Origin: Dethiobacter sp.
Lineage (GTDB): Bacteria > Bacillota_D > Dethiobacteria > Dethiobacterales > Dethiobacteraceae
Length of the DNA stretch: 25,304 nucleotides
Direction of reading: 5' to 3'
Assembly: GCA_018333395.1 (NCBI GenBank)
Contig: JAGXSQ010000002.1
Location: 1 to 25,304, forward strand
Below, one piece after another: positions 8,217 through 17,700 of the stretch. The position numbers and the translations under genes were made by a program. The first letter of the stretch is position 1, and every line of letters starts with the position of its first letter. The notes under the pieces are model-generated. The model was not told where the DNA came from and made no database searches. It worked only from the letters and a program-made list of their open reading frames with translations.

Positions 8217-9481
8217 TCAATCGTTTTGGCCTCCATGAAACGGTCATAGATGTGTTCCCCTAGAGCCTCGCGGATAACTTCGCTGCGAGCGAGCTCTTCT
8301 AAGGCCTCCCCCAGTGTCTGCGGAAGCGTTTCCACACCAAGTTCGTGTCGTTCCTCTTCATTCATTTCGTAAATATTCTGGTTAACTGGCGCAGGAGGCA
8401 GCAGCTTCTTACGGATGCCGTCCAGCCCTGCGCTTAAGGTAACGGCCAAGGCCAGATAGGGGTTGCATGATGGGTCTGGGCTGCGCAACTCAATCCTGGT
8501 ACCGATGCCGCGGCGAGCTGGGATACGAACCAGCGGGCTGCGGTTGCGCTCGCTCCAAGCAATATAGACCGGGGCTTCAAAGCCAGGAACCAGCCGTTTG
8601 TAGGAGTTGACCAAGGGATTGGTGACGGCTGTAAAGCCTTTGACATGAGACAAAAGTCCGGCCACATAGTAGCGGGCAATCTTGGAAAGCTGAGAGGGTT
8701 GCGACGGATCATAAAAAGCGTTTTCTCCATCCTTAAATAAGGATTGGTGGGTATGCATGCCGGAACCGGCAAGGCCGAAGATGGGTTTTGGCATAAAAGT
8801 GGCGTGTAGGCCGTGCTGCATGGCAATGGTACGCACCACCAGCTTAAAGGTGGCAATATTATCGGCGGTGGTCAAGGCATCTGCGTACTTGAAAGCAATC
8901 TCATGTTGGCCAGGGGCTACCTCGTGGTGAGACGCCTCCACTTCAAAGCCCATTTCCTGCAGCGTCAGCACCATGTCGCGGCGCGCTGCCTCCCCCATAT
9001 CTACCGGCATCAGGTCAAAATACCCGCCACTGTCGTGGGTGATGGTGGTAGGCCGGCCTTCGCTGTCTTTTAAAAAAAGGAAGAACTCCGCCTCCGGGCC
9101 GGCATTCAGTGAAAAGCCCAGCTGTGCAGCCTGCGCGATGGCGCGCCGCAAGGTGTTGCGCGGGCAGCCGGCAAACGGCGTGCCGTCCGGGTTATAAATG
9201 TCGCAGATTAGCCGTGCCGTGGCACCTTCTTTGTTATTCCAGGGGAAGATGGTAAAAGTGTTGGGGTCAGGGCGCAGGTACATATCTGACTCTTCAATAC
9301 GCACAAACCCCTCAATGGAGGAACCGTCAAACATCATTTCCCCGTCCAGTGCTTTTGTCAGCTGTTGTACCGGGATGGCTACATTTTTAGTGACACCAAG
9401 CACATCGGAAAACTGCAGACGAATAAATTTAATCTGCAGATCTTTTGCTAAATGAAGGATGTCCTCTCTAGTATAAGCCAT
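8153..9481 (-). CDS. glnA: Glutamine synthetase type I
   Basis: Makes glutamine from glutamate, ammonia and ATP; it is cytoplasmic and forms a dodecamer. The 442-residue length is that of the GSI-alpha (Bacillus/Clostridium) type. Visible landmarks are [18 protein letters not shown] (about 50-67), the metal-site GPEAEFFLF (about 128-136), the [10 protein letters not shown] ammonia/glutamate region, the ATP-site [19 protein letters not shown] and [13 protein letters not shown]. The C-terminal region has [19 protein letters not shown], without the adenylylation tyrosine motif of the beta type, so control is likely by feedback inhibition rather than covalent modification. ATG 9481 has GAGGAAGAG upstream. 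It has a strong own promoter. I saw no clear GlnR/TnrA palindrome. Confidence 0.98.
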   Translation of the reverse strand: MAYTREDILHLAKDLQIKFIRLQFSDVLGVTKNVAIPVQQLTKALDGEMMFDGSSIEGFVRIEESDMYLRPDPNTFTIFPWNNKEGATARLICDIYNPDGTPFAGCPRNTLRRAIAQAAQLGFSLNAGPEAEFFLFLKDSEGRPTTITHDSGGYFDLMPVDMGEAARRDMVLTLQEMGFEVEASHHEVAPGQHEIAFKYADALTTADNIATFKLVVRTIAMQHGLHATFMPKPIFGLAGSGMHTHQSLFKDGENAFYDPSQPSQLSKIARYYVAGLLSHVKGFTAVTNPLVNSYKRLVPGFEAPVYIAWSERNRSPLVRIPARRGIGTRIELRSPDPSCNPYLALAVTLSAGLDGIRKKLLPPAPVNQNIYEMNEEERHELGVETLPQTLGEALEELARSEVIREALGEHIYDRFMEAKTIEWTHYRTRVHQWELDNYLPVF

Positions 9482-9523
9482 GCTCTTCCTCTTCTCGTTT
9501 TATTTGCCTCCAAGCTCATCAGC

Positions 9524-9553
9524 ATTATAACTTTATTGCGTAAACGTTGTCAA
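9524..9553 (-). promoter_or_regulatory. Consensus sigma-A promoter of glnA
   Basis: On the minus strand a perfect TTGACA (9548-9553) and a perfect TATAAT (9524-9529) with an 18-bp spacer. It sits in the 80-bp gap immediately after the stop of the PLP-lyase gene, so glnA can be transcribed apart from the upstream operon. Confidence 0.85.
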
Positions 9554-9561
9554 GAAACCGC

Positions 9562-10815
9562 TCACCTCGCCAGTCCCGTTGCCTCCAGCACCTGCGCCAG
9601 CGCCAGTTTGATGTGCTCGTAGGTCAGCCCCCCCTGTAGGAAAACGGTATACGGCGGGCGCAAAGGGGCGTCGGCTGAAAACTCACTGCTGGCACCCTGG
9701 ACAAAAGTGCCAGCGGCCATGATAATCTCATCGCGATACCCAATCATCGGTGCCGGGAGGGGCGTAAGGTAGCTGTCTACCGGCGAAGACGCCTGGACAG
9801 CGCAGCAAAACTTTTGCAACAGTTCCGGGTCGCCAAGGCGGATGGCTTGCACGGTATCACCGCGTTCCTCATCCCAGGACGGACTGACCGGCAGACCCAA
9901 CCGCGCAAAAAGCGCCGCGGCCAGCGTCATGCCTTTCAACGTTTCACCAGTCTGGTGCGGGGACAAAAATAATCCCTGATAAAGCAGGCGTTTAACACCG
10001 GCCATATTGCCGATGCCTGCACCTAGGCCCGGAGCTGTCAGGCGCCAAGCAGCTTGCTCCACTAGGTCAGCACGCCCCACTACATAACCGCCGCCAGTGG
10101 CTACCCCCCCGCCAGGGTTTTTAATCAAAGAGCCGGCTACAAGATCCGCACCGACATGGCAGGGCTCCATTTCCTGCACAAACTCGCCGTAACAGTTGTC
10201 TACAAAAATGATGGTCTCCGGCAGCCTCTGCCGGACGGCCCGGACGAGTGTTCCCACCTGTTGCACAGTTAGGGAGCGTCTTTCCGCGTAGCCGCGGGAG
10301 CGCTGGAGATAGACGACCTGCGCGCCGGCCGCCAGAGCCTTATCCAGTGCCGTTTCAGCAGGTGCGGCGCAAAGGTCTGCCTCCCCGTAACTGATGCCAA
10401 GGGCCTCTAGGTTATGCCGACCATCGCCTATGAGCCCCAGCGCCTTCTGCAACGTATCGTAAGGGCGGCCGGTCAGCGAAACCAGCCGGCTGCCTGGTTT
10501 CAGAATACCGTACAGGCAAGAGGCGATGGCGTGTGTTCCGGAAACAAACTGCGGCCTTACCAGGCCAGCCTCGGCGCCAAAGACACACGCAAAAAGGCGG
10601 TCCAGTTTTTCCCGCCCGCTGTCGTTGTATCCGTAGCCCGTGGAGTCATGGAAGCATGTTTCATCGACTCTTAGCTCCTGAAAAGCAGCCAGCACCCGAG
10701 CCTGATTAACCAGTACAGTCCGGGCAACGCGACGAAGCGACGAAGCAATCTGCTCCTCAACTTCCGTAAAAAGGGACTCGTACTTTTGCCAGACTTTAGC
10801 CTTCAACGTTTTCAC
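9562..10815 (-). CDS. Methionine gamma-lyase family / aluminium-resistance-like PLP enzyme
   Basis: A fold-type I PLP enzyme of the family named for methionine gamma-lyase and aluminium resistance (YnbB of Bacillus). It probably acts on a sulfur amino acid, but the substrate is not proven for the family. The PLP lysine is K232 in [16 protein letters not shown]. The substrate/PLP loop [15 protein letters not shown] and the aspartate segment [12 protein letters not shown] are present. About 417 residues from GTG 10815; TTG 10806 is an alternative because GGGAG lies 8 nt before it. A longer in-frame extension into hflX has no support. The gene overlaps the hflX end by 20 nt, so translation is probably coupled. 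It is the last gene of the miaB-to-hflX operon, a usual neighbour of hflX and hfq in Clostridia. Confidence 0.9.
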   Translation of the reverse strand: MKTLKAKVWQKYESLFTEVEEQIASSLRRVARTVLVNQARVLAAFQELRVDETCFHDSTGYGYNDSGREKLDRLFACVFGAEAGLVRPQFVSGTHAIASCLYGILKPGSRLVSLTGRPYDTLQKALGLIGDGRHNLEALGISYGEADLCAAPAETALDKALAAGAQVVYLQRSRGYAERRSLTVQQVGTLVRAVRQRLPETIIFVDNCYGEFVQEMEPCHVGADLVAGSLIKNPGGGVATGGGYVVGRADLVEQAAWRLTAPGLGAGIGNMAGVKRLLYQGLFLSPHQTGETLKGMTLAAALFARLGLPVSPSWDEERGDTVQAIRLGDPELLQKFCCAVQASSPVDSYLTPLPAPMIGYRDEIIMAAGTFVQGASSEFSADAPLRPPYTVFLQGGLTYEHIKLALAQVLEATGLAR

Positions 10816-12064
10816 TCCCGGAATGGTTGCGCAGACTGGCTTTGATTCTCTCCGCCTGCGGGCGGGGCAGTATCGCTCTGACAACAACCCCGGTCGCTGT
10901 GTACTCCTCGTTTTCAACTTTGCCGTGCCGCCTGATAGCGGATAAAATATCCTCACGGCCATAGGGGAGCAAAAGATCAAGCCGATAATCATCGCGCTGC
11001 AGCAGCGCTTCTATCTTTTGCAGCAGTTCTCCAAAACCCGCATCATCCCTCGCTGAGACAGCGGCATGCTCCGGGTATTCCCTGGACAACACAGGTAGCG
11101 CCTCCAGTCCGGCTGGCTCGTCAATCTTGTTAAAAACCATCAGCATCGGACGGTTTACAGCACCAAGCTGTTTTAAAACATCCATCACGGCTTTCATCTG
11201 CTCTGGCGCTTGGGAGTGAGCGGCATCTACTACATGCAGGAGCAGGTCGGCCTGCAACACCTCCTCCAGGGTGGCACGGAAGGCCGCCACTAAATGGTGC
11301 GGTAGTTTGCGGATAAAACCTACCGTATCCGTAAGTAGAAACTGGCGCCCTCCGGGCAGGCTGACACGGCGGGTGGTGGGATCAAGAGTAGCAAACAGCT
11401 TGTCCTCCACCAGTGCGTCGGCTCCGGTCAAAGCGTTTAGCAGTGTTGATTTGCCGGCGTTAGTGTAGCCTACCAGTGTCACTACCGGCAAAGGAATGGC
11501 TTGTCGTGATTGGCGATGCAAGCGGCGATGCTTTTTTACTTCTTCCAGTTCTTGCCGCAACTCCACAATCCGCTGACGCAGGCGGCGCCTGTCCACTTCC
11601 AGCTTCGTCTCTCCTGGCCCCCGTGTACCGATACCGCCGCCAAGGCGCGACAAAGCAATGCCGCGGCCAGTCAGGCGCGGTAACAGGTAATTAAGCTGAG
11701 CCAGCTCCACCTGCAGTTTCCCTTCGCGCGTGCGGGCGCGCCCGGCAAAGATATCAAGAATCAGGGCGGTGCGGTCTACGACGCGTCTCCCCGTAGCTGC
11801 TTCCAGATTGCGTAGCTGCGTAGGGGAAAGCTCATCGTCAAAGACAATTAAATCCGCCTCAAGCTCGGTGGCAAGAGCGGCGATTTCCTCCGCTTTGCCT
11901 TTCCCCACATAATAGGCGGCATCGGGAGACGACCGCTTTTGCACCAGTTCAGCTGCGGCCCGGGCGCCGGCCGTTTTAACAAGCTGTACGAGCTCACGCA
12001 TCGTTTCTGCCGTTTCCCACCCTGTTTTTGGCGTCTGCAGCCCGACGAGAACCACCGTCTCCAT
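10796..12064 (-). CDS. hflX: GTPase HflX, ribosome-splitting factor
   Basis: A 422-residue GTPase that binds the 50S subunit and splits stalled ribosomes under stress. The N-terminal HflX domain contains the ATP-binding-like segment [16 protein letters not shown] and the linker [20 protein letters not shown]. The G domain has G1 GYTNAGKST (residues 199-207), G3 DTVGF and G4 NKID. A C-terminal substrate-like domain closes the protein. ATG 12064 has AGGAG upstream. A strong hairpin lies just before the ribosome binding site and separates it from hfq. It overlaps the next gene by 20 nt. Confidence 0.96.
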   Translation of the reverse strand: METVVLVGLQTPKTGWETAETMRELVQLVKTAGARAAAELVQKRSSPDAAYYVGKGKAEEIAALATELEADLIVFDDELSPTQLRNLEAATGRRVVDRTALILDIFAGRARTREGKLQVELAQLNYLLPRLTGRGIALSRLGGGIGTRGPGETKLEVDRRRLRQRIVELRQELEEVKKHRRLHRQSRQAIPLPVVTLVGYTNAGKSTLLNALTGADALVEDKLFATLDPTTRRVSLPGGRQFLLTDTVGFIRKLPHHLVAAFRATLEEVLQADLLLHVVDAAHSQAPEQMKAVMDVLKQLGAVNRPMLMVFNKIDEPAGLEALPVLSREYPEHAAVSARDDAGFGELLQKIEALLQRDDYRLDLLLPYGREDILSAIRRHGKVENEEYTATGVVVRAILPRPQAERIKASLRNHSGSENVEG

Positions 12065-12080
12065 AGCTCCAGCTCCTCTT

Positions 12081-12117
12081 ATGAAGGAAATCGAGGTTTA
12101 GCCTCGATTTCCTTCAT
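12081..12117 (-). promoter_or_regulatory. Perfect 16-bp hairpin between hfq and hflX
   Basis: Arms at 12081-12096 and 12102-12117 are perfectly complementary with a 5-nt loop (12097-12101). No T-run follows on either strand, so it is not a standard terminator. It ends 16 nt before the hflX start, directly ahead of the ribosome binding site. It could be an mRNA processing/stability element, a control element for hflX, or an Hfq-related site; the function is inferred only from position. Confidence 0.6.
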
Positions 12118-12150
12118 AACATTTCTGTTGTCGATGTCCATAAAAGGCTT

Positions 12151-12384
12151 TTATTCAGCAGGCTGAGTCAGGGTAATGTTGCGAAAGGGTACAATGGTAG
12201 ACACGGCATGTTTGTAAACTAGTTGCTGCTTGTTTTCCACGTTAAGCAGGATGGTGAAATTATCAAAACTACGTACCGTCCCCTTAATCTGGTAGCCGTT
12301 TACCAGGAAAACGGTCAGCATCATATCGTCCTTCCTGGCTGCATTTAAGAAATTATCCTGCAAGCTAACAGTACCTTTATTCAT
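12151..12384 (-). CDS. hfq: RNA chaperone Hfq
   Basis: A 77-residue Sm-like RNA chaperone that forms a hexameric ring and binds U- and A-rich RNA. It has the Sm1 region (about 9-45) with [19 protein letters not shown] and the Sm2 motif [10 protein letters not shown] near residues 57-66, matching the family YKHAISTI signature. ATG 12384 has GGAGGG at ideal spacing; the frame is open further upstream but without a matching site or family similarity. It lies between miaA and hflX, the classical location. No separate promoter is visible in the 58-bp gap behind miaA. Confidence 0.97.
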   Translation of the reverse strand: MNKGTVSLQDNFLNAARKDDMMLTVFLVNGYQIKGTVRSFDNFTILLNVENKQQLVYKHAVSTIVPFRNITLTQPAE

Positions 12385-12442
12385 AATAATCCCTCCAGAT
12401 GCCGTGTTTAACTGCCTTTCTCGGCTATTTATTCTCGCTCGT

Positions 12443-13372
12443 TCAGGAATCTCCTGCCAATATGGCGCAAATTTTTTCCGCCACGCCTGCTGTTCCGCCT
12501 TTTTCGGAAATATCGAGCCAGGTGGCCTCCGGCTCACGGCGAAACCAGGTCAGCTGCCTCTTGGCATAGTGCCGCGTATCTCGTTTAATCCGTTCCACCG
12601 CTCTGGCCAGCGTTTCCTCTCCCTGCAAATAGGCCACAATCTGCCGGTAGCCCAGACTTTGCAACGACTTGGCCTGCAAAGATACACCGCCGGACAGCAA
12701 ACCCTTTACCTCTTCCACCAGTCCCTCGGCCAACATCTTCTCCACTCTTTGTTCAATACGCCGGTAAAGCAACTCCCGAGGCATGTCCAGGATAAACATC
12801 CGCACATCGTAGTCGGAGGTGCCGGAAGTACATCGCCTTTGCCCGGAAATAGGCACCTGACTCTGCGAGTACACCTCCAGCGCCCGGATCACGCGGCGCA
12901 AGTCATGGGGGTGAATTCTTTCCGCCGCTTCCGGGTCGACCTCCGTCAGCCGGTGATGCAACACTGCCATACCGAGACGTTTTGCCTCTTCAGACAGTTT
13001 TTGGCGCAACACCTGGTTTTCGCCGCTGGCACTGAAAGCAAACCCCTGAAGCAGCGCCCTGACATAGAGACCTGTTCCACCCACCAAAAGCGGCAGTCTG
13101 TTCCGGGTCTGGATGCCATTGATGGCCTCTTGCGCGTCGCGCTGGAAATCAGCTACTGTATAATTGTCACGTGGGTCAGCGATATCCAGCAGGTGATGGG
13201 GAACAAGCGCACGCTCCTCCCGGGACGGTTTGCCCGCCCCGATATCAAGACCACGGTAGACTTGAACAGAGTCTGCGGAAACAATCTCTCCGCCCAGTTT
13301 CCCGGCTACCTGCAGCGCCACTTGCGATTTACCGACAGCAGTAGGTCCGACAATAACAAGCAGCATGGTCAT
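12443..13372 (-). CDS. miaA: tRNA dimethylallyltransferase
   Basis: Transfers the dimethylallyl group to N6 of A37 in tRNAs that read UNN codons, making i6A, the substrate of MiaB. It is a 309-residue protein with P-loop GPTAVGKS (residues 9-16), the [16 protein letters not shown] motif that recognises A37 and the isoprenoid, and a C-terminal part with [10 protein letters not shown] and [16 protein letters not shown] 13372 begins 1 nt after the mutL stop; a second ATG two codons on (13366) is possible. An in-frame extension into mutL is not credible. It shares the operon with miaB, so both steps of ms2i6A37 formation are encoded here. Confidence 0.97.
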   Translation of the reverse strand: MTMLLVIVGPTAVGKSQVALQVAGKLGGEIVSADSVQVYRGLDIGAGKPSREERALVPHHLLDIADPRDNYTVADFQRDAQEAINGIQTRNRLPLLVGGTGLYVRALLQGFAFSASGENQVLRQKLSEEAKRLGMAVLHHRLTEVDPEAAERIHPHDLRRVIRALEVYSQSQVPISGQRRCTSGTSDYDVRMFILDMPRELLYRRIEQRVEKMLAEGLVEEVKGLLSGGVSLQAKSLQSLGYRQIVAYLQGEETLARAVERIKRDTRHYAKRQLTWFRREPEATWLDISEKGGTAGVAEKICAILAGDS

Positions 13373-13373
13373 T

Positions 13374-15101
13374 CTACCGCCGCCCAAAATGCGCCGCCAA
13401 CGCGCCGGCGGCCAGGGACATGACGGCTGGCCGACCGTGCGGACAGGTAAAGGGCTGTTCTGTTTCAGCAAGACTTGCCAAAAGATGGGCCATTTCCTCG
13501 CGGGATAATAGTTGGCCAGCCCTGATGGCCGCCTTGCAGGCCATCATTTTCAGTATTTCCCCCAGCAACTGAGTGGCCTCGCTGTGTACTGAAGCCGCCT
13601 GCACCAGCATGAGGATATCATCCTGGTTCAGGTTTTGGCGGAAAAATAAGGGTACAGTCCGCAAGATGAAACTATTATGACCAAAAGTGTCCAAAGATAA
13701 CCCGGCCCTGGCAAAAACTTTCAGCGCACCCACCAAAGCGGCCGCGTTTTGCGGGTCAACCTCCACGGTCTGCGGGATAACCTCCTGCACAGCGAGCTTG
13801 CCATCCTGTACGTCTTGCGCAAATAAGTCATAAAGGACGCGCTCGTGAGCGGCGTGCTGGTCCACGATATAAAGATCGCCCGCTTCCGACTGAGCCAGGA
13901 TATACATTCCGGCCAACTGACCGAGGGGGCGGAGGGTCGGCAAAGGCTTGGGCAGACGGTTTGGCGTTCTGTCCCCTTCCCAAAGCGGGAGAGCTGTTTC
14001 CGACGCGGCAGCAGCCTCCGCAACTGAAAAGATGGTTTCCTGTGTCGGCTTATAGCTCCCATTAGGGAAAGAAAAAGGTCTGGCCGCCGGCAGGGGAATT
14101 TCGCCCGTCAGGCTTTCTCCCCGTAGCGCTTGTCTGGCCCCCGAGAGGAACTGCCGGTAGATATCCTGTTCCCGGGCAAAGCGCACCTCCCTTTTAGCCG
14201 GATGGACATTGACGTCCACCTCGGACGGGTCAAGTTCAAGAAAAACGACAGCCGCAGGGAATCGGCGGCGCGGCAGCAGTGTAAGATATGCCGACTGCAG
14301 CGCATCACTCAGTAACGGCGAACGAACAGGCCGCCTGTTGATGTAAAAGAACTGCAGGTTGCGGTTGGCGCGAGCCAGGCCGGGACGACCCAGAAACCCT
14401 TGGAGCGAAAGTAGCGGTCCCTGCCAAGCCAGCGGGAAGAAATGACGCCCGTTTTGCCGGCCCAGAACACAAAAGAGAACATCAAGAAGTTGGCCGTTAC
14501 CAGCAGTCACCAGCTGTTCCCGCCCGTTGACGCTATAAGAAAAAGATACCTCCGGCCAGGCCAGAGCTAACCGCTGAACGGTATCGGTAATTCTGGCCGT
14601 CTCCGCCGCTTCGCTCTTTAAAAATTTTAACCTGGCCGGCGTGTTGTAGAATAGCTCCTCCACGCGTATTTCCGTACCGACCGGGCAGCCGATTTCTCCC
14701 TGGCTGACAATCTTGCCACCATGGACAACGAGCTCTGCCCCGGCCAAGTCGTCCGGCTGCCGTGTAACAACACGCAGCCGGCTAACGGCAGCGATGCTGG
14801 GAAGCGCCTCCCCGCGGAAGCCGAGGGACCTAATGTTTGCTAGGTCTGTAATCAAGCGGATCTTGCTCGTGGCGTGTCTTAAGATGGCCAGCGGGACGTC
14901 TTCCGCAGCTATCCCTGACCCATCATCAGCAACACTGATGCTGGCGAGCCCTCCGCCAGCGACACTGATTTTTATCTGCCGGGCACCGGCATCCAGAGCG
15001 TTTTCTACCAGTTCTTTCACTGCGGCAGCTGGTCGCTCCACCACTTCGCCAGCGGCGATTTGGTTGGCGGTAGCCTCGTCCAGAAGGATAATCTTACCCA
15101 T
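13374..15101 (-). CDS. mutL: DNA mismatch repair endonuclease MutL
   Basis: Links mismatch recognition by MutS to strand incision. The N-terminal GHKL ATPase has ELVENALDAGA, DDGSGI and GFRGEALPSI. The C-terminal endonuclease metal site DQHAAHE starts at D414. The usual final glutamate of DQHA(X)2E(X)4E is replaced by D425. ACKAAIRA, CPHGRP and the terminal FGRR, also parts of the nuclease site, are present, so incision activity is expected, as in organisms without MutH. At 575 residues it is slightly short because the linker is short. ATG 15101 has GGAAG upstream and overlaps the end of mutS by 8 nt, implying translational coupling. Confidence 0.97.
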   Translation of the reverse strand: MGKIILLDEATANQIAAGEVVERPAAAVKELVENALDAGARQIKISVAGGGLASISVADDGSGIAAEDVPLAILRHATSKIRLITDLANIRSLGFRGEALPSIAAVSRLRVVTRQPDDLAGAELVVHGGKIVSQGEIGCPVGTEIRVEELFYNTPARLKFLKSEAAETARITDTVQRLALAWPEVSFSYSVNGREQLVTAGNGQLLDVLFCVLGRQNGRHFFPLAWQGPLLSLQGFLGRPGLARANRNLQFFYINRRPVRSPLLSDALQSAYLTLLPRRRFPAAVVFLELDPSEVDVNVHPAKREVRFAREQDIYRQFLSGARQALRGESLTGEIPLPAARPFSFPNGSYKPTQETIFSVAEAAAASETALPLWEGDRTPNRLPKPLPTLRPLGQLAGMYILAQSEAGDLYIVDQHAAHERVLYDLFAQDVQDGKLAVQEVIPQTVEVDPQNAAALVGALKVFARAGLSLDTFGHNSFILRTVPLFFRQNLNQDDILMLVQAASVHSEATQLLGEILKMMACKAAIRAGQLLSREEMAHLLASLAETEQPFTCPHGRPAVMSLAAGALAAHFGRR

Positions 15102-17700
15102 AAGGCTTCCCTTTCTTCATGGCCTGCTGGAGCCGGAAAAGGATCTGGATAGCCTCGAGCGGTGTAGTCGTCATCAGCTCCGCCATTTCCAGTTCATCCA
15201 GAGCTGCGGCCAGCTCCCGGTCCGGAACGAACAGTCGTAGTTGCCTCTCTTCACACGCAGCCGCCGCTTCCTGTCTCCCGCCACATTCTTCCAGTTGCGC
15301 CAGGATGTCGCGGGCACGTTCCAGCACCTGGGGAGGCAGGCCAGCCAAGCGCGCCACCTGGAGACCATAACTTTTATCGACGCTGCCAGGTATCACCTTG
15401 TGCAGGAAAACTATCTCCTCCCCCTTTTCCTTAACAGCTGTAGCATAGTTGCGAATAGCTGGAAACTCGGCGGCCAGAGCAATCAATTCATGGTAATGGG
15501 TGGCAAAAAGCGTCCTGGCCTTTATTTTATAGTACAGATATTCCACCACGGCGCGGGCGATACTGACACCATCTACGGTGCTGGTACCGCGTCCCACCTC
15601 ATCCAGCAAAACTAGGCTCCTGGCCGTGGCTCTGTTCAGGATGTCAGCCACCTCACTCATTTCCATCATGAAAGTGCTTTGGCCGCCTACTAGGTCATCT
15701 GCCGCGCCGATACGGGTAAAGATACGGTCCACAAGGCCAATCCGGGCTCTCTTGGCCGGGATAAAGCTGCCGAGCTGCGCCAGAATGACAATCAGCGCAC
15801 AGCAGCGCATATACGTCGACTTGCCCGCCATGTTTGGTCCGGTAATCAGCAATACCCGCTGGTCGTCCCCGTCCAGGTAAAGGTCGTTAGGGACAAAAAG
15901 CTTGTCCTGCAGCACCCGTTCCACCACCGGGTGACGTCCATCGATAATTTCCAGCACGTCGCCATCTTCTATCTGCGGACGGGTGTAGCGGTTATCACGG
16001 GCTACTCTGGCCAAAGAGTGATAGACATCGAGTTCCGCTAGTATAGCGGCCGCATCCTGGATGGGGGAGGTAGCTTCCGCAGCCTTCTCTCTGACGGCCA
16101 GAAACTCCTCATACTCCAGAACGCTGATCTTTTCCTCCGCACCAAGAATAAGCGCTTCATACTCCTTCAGTTCCGGCGTGATATAGCGCTCCGCATTAGC
16201 CAACGTCTGTTTGCGTAAGTAATCATCCGGCACCAGATGGGCATTAATGCGAGAAACTTCCAGATAGTAGCCAAAAACACGGTTATAGCTAACTTTAAGG
16301 GACTTAATGCCCGTGCGTTCCCGCTCCCGCTGCTCCACTTCCAGGAGATAATGTCGCCCGCTACGGCGGGCTTGCCGCAACATATCCACCTCGGGGTGGA
16401 AGCCCTCCCGCAGCAGCCCCCCCTCTTTCAGCGTAAGCGGCGGGTCGTCCACCAGCGCCGCCGCAAGGTAAGCCGCCAGGCCGCCAAGTTCGGGCAGGCG
16501 TCCGGCCAACTCCTGCAGCGCACCGCTCTTTGTCTTAGTCAGCAGGGCTGCAGCCGCCGGCAGCAAGTCAAGTGTCTTGCGCAGCGCCGCCAGGTCCCTG
16601 GCGTTAGCGCTCTCACAGTGTATACGGCCCATGAGCCGCTCCAAGTCGTAGACACCGTCCAATAGCTCCGCTGCTTCTTCCAGTAACCCCAAATTGTCCG
16701 CCATTTCCTCCACCGCATCGAGGCGGCGGTTGATGGCGGAGACATCAAGCAGCGGCTGTTCCAACCACTTCTTCAGCAGCCGCGCCCCCGGGGCCGTCCT
16801 AGTCCGCTCCAATACCCAAAGCAGAGACCCTTTTTTGCGTTCCTCACGGATGGTACGGGTCAGTTCTAGGTTGCGCCGCGTCGCATGATCCAGCACCATA
16901 AAGCCTTCCGGAGAATACAGGCAGGGATGGTGCAAGTGTTTTAGGCCGCCTGGCCGGTTTTCTCGCAAGTAATGCACCGCCGCTCCTGCTGCCTGGACAG
17001 CTAAGGCCGGCCCTTCCGCAAGCCAGCCGCCCGGCCCAAACTGCTCACGCAGTTCCGCTTCCGCCCGCCGGAAATTATGCTCCTTGCCCGCAATGGTAGT
17101 AAGCGGTGTCCCGCAGCCAAGGCGGGCAAAAGCGTCCTTGCACCCCGGGTCAGCCATGGCGGCAGCATTGACTAGCAGTTCGGCCGGCTGCAGACGGCAA
17201 AGCTCATCGGTTAAAAATTTGACGGCCTTCCGGCCACGGAGCTCGCAGAAAATAAATTCGCCGGTAGACACATCCACGGCCGCTAAGCCGTAACCGCCGC
17301 GTCCGGCAAAGACAGAAGCCAGGTAGTTGTTGCTTTTCTCATCAAGCAAGGCTGCCTCTGTCACCGTACCGGGCGTAACAATGCGGACAATTTCGCGCCG
17401 AATAAGCCCTTTGGCCAGCTTCGGGTCCTGCACCTGCTCACAGATAGCCACTTTATAACCTTTGTCAACCAGCTTAACTAGGTAAGTATCCAAGGTATGG
17501 TAGGGAAATCCGGCCAGCGGTACATGGTTGTCTTTGCCTGTTTCCCGCGAGGTGAGCGTAATCTCCAGCTCCCTAGCCCCCGTCTTGGCATCTTCGTAAA
17601 ACATTTCATAAAAGTCGCCCACACGGAACAGCAGCAGTTTGTCCGCGTTTTGCGCTTTGATTTCCCGGTATTGGCGGAGCATCGGCGTTTCCACGTTCAA
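15094..17700 (-). CDS. mutS: DNA mismatch repair protein MutS
   Basis: Recognises mismatches and small loops and recruits MutL. An 868-residue MutS1 with the mismatch-probing F30-Y-E32 (in GDFYEMF), the lever/clamp domains, Walker A GPNMAGKS (621-628) and Walker B LVLLDEVGRGTST. The start is a TTG at 17700: GGGGAGG lies 8 nt upstream and the codon overlaps the miaB stop as TTGA. The first ATG (17682) is six codons later and has no such site. It is the second gene of the operon between miaB and mutL. Confidence 0.98.
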   Translation of the reverse strand: MNVETPMLRQYREIKAQNADKLLLFRVGDFYEMFYEDAKTGARELEITLTSRETGKDNHVPLAGFPYHTLDTYLVKLVDKGYKVAICEQVQDPKLAKGLIRREIVRIVTPGTVTEAALLDEKSNNYLASVFAGRGGYGLAAVDVSTGEFIFCELRGRKAVKFLTDELCRLQPAELLVNAAAMADPGCKDAFARLGCGTPLTTIAGKEHNFRRAEAELREQFGPGGWLAEGPALAVQAAGAAVHYLRENRPGGLKHLHHPCLYSPEGFMVLDHATRRNLELTRTIREERKKGSLLWVLERTRTAPGARLLKKWLEQPLLDVSAINRRLDAVEEMADNLGLLEEAAELLDGVYDLERLMGRIHCESANARDLAALRKTLDLLPAAAALLTKTKSGALQELAGRLPELGGLAAYLAAALVDDPPLTLKEGGLLREGFHPEVDMLRQARRSGRHYLLEVEQRERERTGIKSLKVSYNRVFGYYLEVSRINAHLVPDDYLRKQTLANAERYITPELKEYEALILGAEEKISVLEYEEFLAVREKAAEATSPIQDAAAILAELDVYHSLARVARDNRYTRPQIEDGDVLEIIDGRHPVVERVLQDKLFVPNDLYLDGDDQRVLLITGPNMAGKSTYMRCCALIVILAQLGSFIPAKRARIGLVDRIFTRIGAADDLVGGQSTFMMEMSEVADILNRATARSLVLLDEVGRGTSTVDGVSIARAVVEYLYYKIKARTLFATHYHELIALAAEFPAIRNYATAVKEKGEEIVFLHKVIPGSVDKSYGLQVARLAGLPPQVLERARDILAQLEECGGRQEAAAACEERQLRLFVPDRELAAALDELEMAELMTTTPLEAIQILFRLQQAMKKGKPYG

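Noticed and set aside
9530..9580. GlnR/TnrA site at the glnA promoter
   Set aside because: TGTCA is present but the second half-site is not at the spacing of the TGTNA-N7-TNACA consensus.
12079..12117. 12-codon mini-ORF (ATG to TAA, minus strand) formed by the hairpin between hfq and hflX
   Set aside because: There is no ribosome binding site and the frame is a by-product of the palindrome; a leader peptide is not supported.
12404..13423. 339-codon open frame on the plus strand
   Set aside because: It lies opposite miaA and the end of mutL, both well supported; the product lacks any known motif.
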